Source: Perca fluviatilis
Taxonomy: Eukaryota > Chordata > Actinopteri > Perciformes > Percidae
Direction: 5' to 3'
Length of the DNA stretch: 64,000 nucleotides
Assembly: GCF_010015445.1 (NCBI RefSeq)
Contig: NC_053129.1
Location: 19,375,749-19,439,748, forward strand
The translations under genes were made by a program, and so were the position numbers. Shown here one piece after another: positions 57,200 through 64,000 of this stretch; within the stretch, counting starts at the first letter, position 1; the number at the start of each line of letters is the position of its first letter. The notes beneath the pieces were generated by a model that worked only from the letters and a program-made list of their open reading frames with translations, was not told the origin of the DNA and did not search any database.

Positions 57200-58870
57200 A
57201 AGTTAATCACAGTCGTGGGCTGTGATTAATCACGACTAGTCACAAATATAAAATACTAGGATTTACTTGTAAACGTGCAGTGTTGAAATTCATAAATGCA
57301 TGACAAACTGGTTTAAAGAAACAGTTGTATTATCACTTATCAACCATTAACATTTATTAAACAAGTGTTCAACAATCTTGTTGCTTTGTTGAGGCATCCA
57401 TATGAACTGCAGGCATATTTAGCAGAAACCAACAACTGTTACAAAGTAATGTCTGCTACAAAGTCACAAATGGCTTTTTTGCATAAGTAGGCCTATTTTA
57501 GAAATGGAATGCCATAATGTATGCGAAGAGACAGAGGGAACAGTCTCTTCATTCTTGGTTAAAGATATTTACTTCAAAAAGTGTGCATCTGTGCATCATT
57601 TCTCCTGTCAACCAATCATACAGTCTTGTCTTTCTTTCAACTGGTTGCTCAGGCAGACTAGCTTGTTCAGATGATAGAGCTGACCTCTTCTTCTGCAGAA
57701 TGTTGCCTTCCAAAGAGAACAGTCCCTCACATGGCACTGTTGAGGCAGGTGTAGCCAAGTACCTTTTTGCAATATGGGACCGCTTATCATATCCACCTGC
57801 TTGTGACGACCACCACTGTAGTGTACATGTTTCCATGCTGACACAGGCGTCTGCCTTGTACCTCTCTAGAGGTTTATCTGTGGACAGCACCTCATCATCA
57901 GACTCTGACTCTGATTCCATCAGTAGGAGGGCCATCTTCTTCTTTGGTGGCTCTGGCTCCACTTTTTCTCCAGAAGCCTGTGGTGCAGGTTCTCCATCCT
58001 TCAGCATCTCACTCAGCTTTTGCCACACCTCTCCCCGTTATGTCCCACTCATTCGCAACTTCCAGAAACTGGCTAGCGGATGCTTCTGTTTTTAACACGC
58101 CCAAAGGGAATGAGTGCAGCTGCCAGTTGTCATCGATTAGGTGTGCTGTTACACCAAGGTAGTTATGGCTACTTACTGATGCCCAGTGGTCTCCAGTAAG
58201 TGCAATAAAACTTCTTCCAACTGCCTCATTTTCGTAGCTTTTTCAACATTGTACAGTCAATGTATTCTGGTAACAATAGTTCCCCTCGAAGGTAGCTTGT
58301 ATGATGGGTCGCCTGTGGCGATCTGAATGATGTCTTGAAGGACCCCCCCCCCCTGAACTGTCGATGGGCCTGCAGTCTGCAGCGACCCATTTAGCGATTG
58401 CACTAGCTAGCTTTGCTTTTGTCGTTTTGTTAATAAACTTGCCTCTGCTGCACTCCGCCAGTGTTGTTTGAAGAGCACGGCTTGTTGACCCTGTCTCAGC
58501 ACTAGCATCTTTGCCAACATCAGCAGAAATGTGTTTCGCCAGAAGATGGTACTTCAAACTTGCCGTGCTTCAGTTAGCAACAGTCACACAGAGGGATTTC
58601 TTTTCGATACTGTCATGATTTTGATGCAGGCGTTTTTTGGTTGCCAAACAATACGATCTAAGACCGCTTTTGATTGACAACCAAAGATTTCACCACAATT
58701 CTCTCACGATTGTCAACTTTTGTTTGGGATAGCCCAAAATTGCACCATTTAAATGGCCTTTTAATGGAGGACTTCTTAGCCTCACCCACTGACATGTCCC
58801 AACTTTGACTTTTAATTGAAGTGTGTCCCTTTTTAACTAAATAATAAACACTATATTTCATCTGCCAAAT
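57200..58870 (-). mobile_element. Decayed ZBED-type hAT transposon
   Basis: Minus-strand coding relics (57549-58557) are flanked on the left by GTGATTAATCACGACTAGTCAC, a terminal motif of this fish hAT class. The ends are not resolved; the right limit is a guess from where recognisable sequence stops. Confidence 0.6.
57549..58557 (-). pseudogene. ZBED1-like hAT transposase, broken
   Basis: 58557-58243 gives a BED-finger-downstream segment (MKYHLLAKHISADVG, TLAECSRGKFINKTTKAKLASAIAKWV). 58028-57549 gives the C-terminal dimerisation domain (LQWWSSQAGGYDKRSHIAKRYLATPAS, FSLEGNILQKKRSALSSEQA). The RNase-H-like catalytic core between them is deleted, so it cannot move itself. Confidence 0.75.
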
Positions 58871-59017
58871 ATAGCACGGGGTTGAATAGGGAGTATGCTA
58901 TTTTAATGTTGAAAGTAGGTCGAGCTAGTGAAGGTTAATTGGAGTTAGAAGAGACTTAGGGCATCCCTGTCAGATACATGTTGATGCCCACTAGCTACCT
59001 GCTGCTGTGGGGCTCTG

Positions 59018-59019
<2 letters not shown>

Positions 59020-59065
<46 letters not shown>
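59020..59065. repeat. (CA)n microsatellite
   Basis: 23 CA units followed by imperfect CATA/CACA sequence to about 59112. Confidence 0.9.
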
Positions 59066-59067
<2 letters not shown>

Positions 59068-59244
59068 ATATACACACATACACATAAACATACACATACA
59101 GACACACACACAGAAGCAAAAAAAATCTGGATTTGACACATGCTTCCAGCTGACCTGCTAATGTCCACAGTCAATCTTACTTTAGACACACATGCAAACT
59201 GCCTGTATATTCCTCCCCCCATCCCTAAGTTATTAATAGATGTA

Positions 59245-59447
<203 letters not shown>

Positions 59448-59644
59448 CACATACATAATTGGCCTGTTTGTTGATGGACATATTTTGGCTCAGGCTGGCA
59501 CCACACACTGGTGGCCATGACTGTTTGTGCATAAACAGTGCTACTCAGTAATGACTATAACGCCAGTGAAACTTAACCACTTGAGATCCAAGTTGGGTTC
59601 CTTATCACATGACAAATAATAACTAATTGCTGTTTATCCTGTTT

Positions 59645-59645
<1 letters not shown>

Positions 59646-59718
<73 letters not shown>
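59646..59718. repeat. (CA)n microsatellite
   Basis: About 36 CA units, less than 200 bases beyond the preceding GT tract. Confidence 0.9.
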
Positions 59719-59719
<1 letters not shown>

Positions 59720-59720
<1 letters not shown>

Positions 59721-62700
59721 GTTTATCCCACCTCAATTCCCCCTACTAGTCACTGTTCACTCAGGCCCGTCATGGTCCCTTCCATTCATGGATAGAGAGC
59801 AGTCATTACGCAGCCAGAATCCACAAGTCAGTTCCCACCGGGCTTGTTCCAGCGAGGGTAGCCTGGCCTGGTTCTAGAGGTCGACCTGGACCCATGAGGA
59901 ACAAAAGAAACGGGATGGGGGTGACAGAGAAAGGGGGGAAAAAAGTGAGAGAGAGAGAGAGAGGGAAAGGGCTGTAGCATTCCAAGAAATGGAGGGATAT
60001 TCCCATTGAACTGCATCTAGCTTGGACTGTGTATGTGTGTGTATACATAAAGCCGCCCTCTCTCACGCCTCTATGCAGACTGCCCAAGAGGTAGACAAAG
60101 CCCTAGCTAGGGCACAAAGGACTTGTAGGGAGTGAAAATGCAAGGGAGAAAGAGGGAGACATAACTGATGAATGTTGTTCCTAAACCTCTCTTGCGCATT
60201 TGTCTTTTTGTATTTATACACATGTGCATTTCCTTTAGCAGTCTGTCAGTGTTACCACAAGATTCTTGTTGATCATCACATGTAATGTCCTGACTCCAGC
60301 TTTCTCGATGCAGCTCTGTCCTACAGTTCCTTGGCTCAATAAAACTAAATCTGTCAGGGAGTAATTTGCTCTTGATTGTAAGAGACCGTGAAGTTAATAA
60401 GAAAATGGCTAAATTTGGCGTGTGTGTATGTGTGTGGGGCTGACTGTGTGTAAGCCCTGGGTTGAGCAGTGGCGTTAAGCCTGTGCGACTGCTAGGAAGT
60501 CAGTGAACACCAGATCACTCTGTGGTATATGCTAGTGTATTTTATTAATTATTTCTGCCAGCTTTAGATGATGACACTCAGTTGTTTTTCACATAATTAA
60601 TTCATGGTTAATTAATGTCTCTATTTCATGGCTGGTTTTGCACATAGTAGTATGATTAGTTTAGTTTAGTTCTGACTTGCAAAAGACATGTCCTGGGAGG
60701 ACTGATTTAACTCCCACTGTGGTGACCTCTGCTTGGAGGATCCAGAGATACCCCTCCGTCTCCTGGATGGTTATACATTTGTAGATGCCTTTATATGGTC
60801 ACAAGCACACTTAAAAAAAAATTTAATTACACACTTTGCGTGTCATTAATGTATCTTCTTCAACACACTGTTGGTACAGCAGCTGTCGCATTGCCCCTTG
60901 TGGGATTAAGAAAGTTGTTGAGTTGAATGGGCCCTTCTGCTCTCTCTCTGGCTTAACCAACAGCAAAACCCCTTTTTTGCATGAATCACATACTTTTTCT
61001 CAAAACTGTTAAATTTAACAGGGCTAAATTAATTTAGAATCATTTATCAATTTTCTACATTATGTTTGGTACAACCTGTAGAAATCTGCAATATTTGCAG
61101 ATTTGTTTTTGCTCATGGATTTTATATTGGCTGCATTACAACAGATTTATTACTGTACATGTTGAAGAATGGTGCAGTTGAAGAGTGCAATCACAGAGTT
61201 CAAGTCAAGGTCGTGTTCCAGACTTTACACAACTATTGTTTTATCAAAATAGCCAGATGTTCAGGTCTCAATTGTTTTTCCCCTTGAGAGCCAAACAAGA
61301 GCTAAACTGACCGCAGAGCTTAGGATAAATCTGAGAGAACAGATGAGCCTGAGTTCCCAAATTTTTGACCAGGCAAATAAAAAATGACCAAAAAAACGCC
61401 TTTAGGGAGATTGTATATTCTCATACAACATCTGACAAAACATTTTCACAGCTTGAATTGAGTGTGTTCGACTGTTTATGTGAGTCTGTGCACAGATGTG
61501 ACATGATGTTTCAGCATATTCCATTGTCACTCACTCTCCCTTTCACCTCAGCCTTCACTCCCTCCTTCCTCTGTTTTAAAGTCTCTTCCTCTCTCCCGTC
61601 TCTCTTACTCCCTGTCCTATATTTCTTTCCCTTTCTCTCTTCCTGTTGTTTCATATGGCTTCCAGACCTTTCCTCGCTCATCTCTGTCCATCCTCTGCCC
61701 TTTGATGTCTGCCCTCACACTGCCACGCTGACCACAAGAAAGACATGGCCCCAGCTCGCCCTTTATCTTTCTCTTGCTTTTTGTCTCTCCTATAATCTGT
61801 TTTTGTCTTGCTTTATACATTTCTCTTAAATTAATGTATTTTCATACTTCACAGTAGCCCAATTTCCTTAGTAAAATGTTGTTAATGTCTGGAATAATAT
61901 GTGCTAGCCTACAGATATCTGATCCACTCAACAGGTGAAGGAAACTGCAGGGATGTTGTTGGTGTCTATTGTTTTTCATGTCATTGTCTGAATTACAGTG
62001 AAGCCAGGAGGGCTAAGTAGGGAAGCTGCAGTCTGCAACTGCTCGTCGATAAAGCAGTGTAGTGCGAGAAAGGGAGACAATACGGTATATATGAGTAATG
62101 TATGTCACACACAATAACAAATCCCATTTTTCATAGAAGGCTTAGGGTTAACATTAAAAATCTAATATGTGCCTTTGTCTGTCACTCATGTCGCAGGTCT
62201 TTACTCTTGGTGTGGAACTTGGTAAATTGACTACTGTGTAGATTTACCTGCAAAAAGAGCTTTCAAGTGATGCACGATGCATCATGGCAGCCAGCAAGGT
62301 GGTAAACATTGACTGTAGAAGTGTATTGCATTTACTTGGAGCAGACTTGTTGAAACAACATGGAATTGCTTATATTTAATTTCAAGGTGCAAATCTGATA
62401 AGCACTGATACATTTGGTCCATTTCGTGTGAAGTAATGTCGCCTTATGATTGTCAACCAATCAGTGATGATCTGGTTAAAATCACTGACTGATGTTCACA
62501 CAGCAGCATCTGTACAGCCAGTGTGAGATGGACTGGAATTTAGGTCACACCATCATTGAGATACACAACCGTTTATTTTGCCAGCTGTTTCAAGCAGCTT
62601 TGTTCTTTGGTTTTTACAATAGAAATTGTTAGTATCTGTATGGATGTGATGCATCATTGTCACACTGAGCCTCGTGCCTTGTTTTTTGTAAAAAAAAAAA

Positions 62701-63688
62701 AGTAATCCGTTTATCAGCAGTTATCAGTTATTTGTTGTTTTATCAGCCAAGTCACCACCAAATTAAACTATTTTTTATAAACTTATTCATGTTATGATGT
62801 AGTATTTTTCCTCTAGCCTGGTTATTGTATGTTCAGGCTTTTTATGACAGTTATTCATTGAACCTACAACACAGTGGCAGCTACTGTAGCAGGCAGTTAC
62901 TATTGTTATACCCTTTTCACACAAAGCAACATCTTGCGGGGAAAAAAAGTTTGCTGTTGGTATAAATGTCACAGGAGTGCAACGGGGTAGTTATAGTAAC
63001 AACAGCATAACTGCACTATAGTAAACCTGTTTCATAGTCGATGACGTTTCATAAGGTGTCAGAATAAACAAAGGATGTCCTCTAAAAGCTACACAACCAC
63101 TTTTGATGGCAGCAAAGGTTAGGATTGAATACATCCTGTATAATATAGCGGTGATGTGTGTGTATGGCAGACAGACAGGCAAACACACATCCATACAATA
63201 CATAATGACACACTGCAGCAGGTGGGAGCTCATCTTACGGGAACATAAAGGCTATTGTTATCTCGCATCTGCACTTTACTGCACTCAAGGCCTGGAAACA
63301 CACTGCACACACAGACACGCGCAGATACACTCGGACTTTATGACCGTAACTGGAAAAATAAACAGGGATTTTCTGCCACATCTGTCACTTGTGCCACTTA
63401 ACAAACCCACAGACGCACACGCGCACGCACACGCCCACGCCCACGCCCACGCACACAATGAGCAACAGTTGAATGTGGAATCATACTGAATATTTACACT
63501 TAAAAATCAGTCATGGGAAGATGAGAAGTTGGGGTAGAGCTTCGGCTATATTTGTATTGGCAGATAATTCCTTAGAAACAGCCATTTGTTTGCTCTATTT
63601 TTAGTCTTGTAAACATTGGCAACAGTAGACAACAATTTCCTCAGCTGAATAAACAACTATAAACTATAAACAACTATCCGTCCAATAT
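59720..63688. other. Presumed nhsl1 intron 1, no gene seen
   Basis: No exon, RNA gene or intact transposon recognised. A retroelement-type tail (GCATTGCCCCTTGTGGGATTAAGAAAG) is at 60887-60915, pyrimidine-rich sequence at 61560-61680, and a short CGCCCA/CGCACA array at 63413-63456. Confidence 0.4.
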
Positions 63689-63947
63689 GAGTTTTCTGTT
63701 GCACGACTAAAACAACTTTTGAACGAGCACGTTCCACCAAATGACATTCCTTCCCGAGGCTTTTTTGCAGAGGCACCGGTATTGCGTCTGGCGCTTAAGA
63801 CGCGTTTTGCCGCCCAGGACGATTGTGATTGGTTTAAAGAAATGCCAATAAACCACAGCCTGTTTTTCTCCTATCCCGGGATGCTGTGTGGACTAACCAA
63901 ACCTTCCTCCACAGCGCTGTGAAAGAAGGTCTGGCAATGCGAGACTA
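63689..63947 (-). repeat. Dispersed 250-bp repeat, copy 2
   Basis: Inverted, diverged copy of 11686-11935. Its minus strand starts TAGTCTCGCATTGCCAGACC and ends GTCGTGCAACAGAAAACTC. Confidence 0.7.
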
Positions 63948-64000
63948 TGCAACTTATGACTGCCAATTGTTCTCCACTTTGGTTGCTTATAATATTGGCC

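Noticed and set aside
61365..61829. 154-residue ORF in the presumed nhsl1 intron
   Set aside because: Low-complexity pyrimidine-rich sequence giving Ser/Leu/Phe repeats; no splice or family support.
63413..63456. Short CGCCCA/CGCACA array considered as a CRISPR-like or regulatory repeat
   Set aside because: Units of 6 bases with no spacers; simple tandem repeat in a vertebrate intron.

Overview
The window is vertebrate nuclear DNA, almost certainly from a ray-finned (teleost) fish and probably a percomorph-like one. Genes are split by short GT-AG introns. Long CA/GT, CT and TA microsatellites, hAT, PIF/Harbinger and Kolobok-like DNA transposons, and an L1-type LINE fragment fill introns and spacers. 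Proteins match known vertebrate families along their whole length. No bacterial, organellar or viral gene block was seen.

Layout on the + strand unless noted. (1) 214-12578: an ADCY8-type calmodulin-regulated adenylyl cyclase in 20 coding exons. (2) 15379-26739: parp1, 23 exons and 1014 codons. (3) 17993-19093, minus strand: an adenosine-receptor-like GPCR with one uninterrupted coding exon, nested in parp1 intron 4. (4) 28167-36073: lin9, 15 exons. (5) 37141-38784, minus strand: mixl1 (the bonnie-and-clyde/Mixer type), 4 exons, meeting lin9 tail to tail. (6) 42268-49443: acbd3, 8 exons. (7) 54065-54383: the first coding exon of an NHS-family gene, most likely nhsl1. The last 9.6 kb looks like its first intron, full of microsatellites and a dead ZBED/hAT transposon.

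The order parp1-lin9-mixl1-acbd3, with mixl1 opposed to the other three, is the arrangement I recall for human 1q42, so the core is an old syntenic block. The flanks differ: an adcy8-type gene (human ADCY8 is at 8q24) lies on one side and an nhsl1-type gene on the other. The genes are not an operon and act in separate processes: cAMP signalling (adcy8-like, adenosine receptor), DNA-damage signalling (parp1), cell-cycle gene control (lin9), mesendoderm specification (mixl1), Golgi scaffolding (acbd3) and actin/WAVE-linked migration (nhsl1).

I do not see a new multi-gene system. The points most worth follow-up are the nested intronless-CDS adenosine receptor, a paired T-box site and Tcf/Lef site next to the mixl1 start, a RecQ-helicase coding fragment carried in a short transposon with a perfect 8-bp target duplication, an 82-bp block shared exactly by introns of two genes, and AACGTTA-type motifs clustered near gene 5' ends. 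Exon boundaries were read by eye from GT/AG sites and frame continuity; UTRs and transcription starts are not determined.
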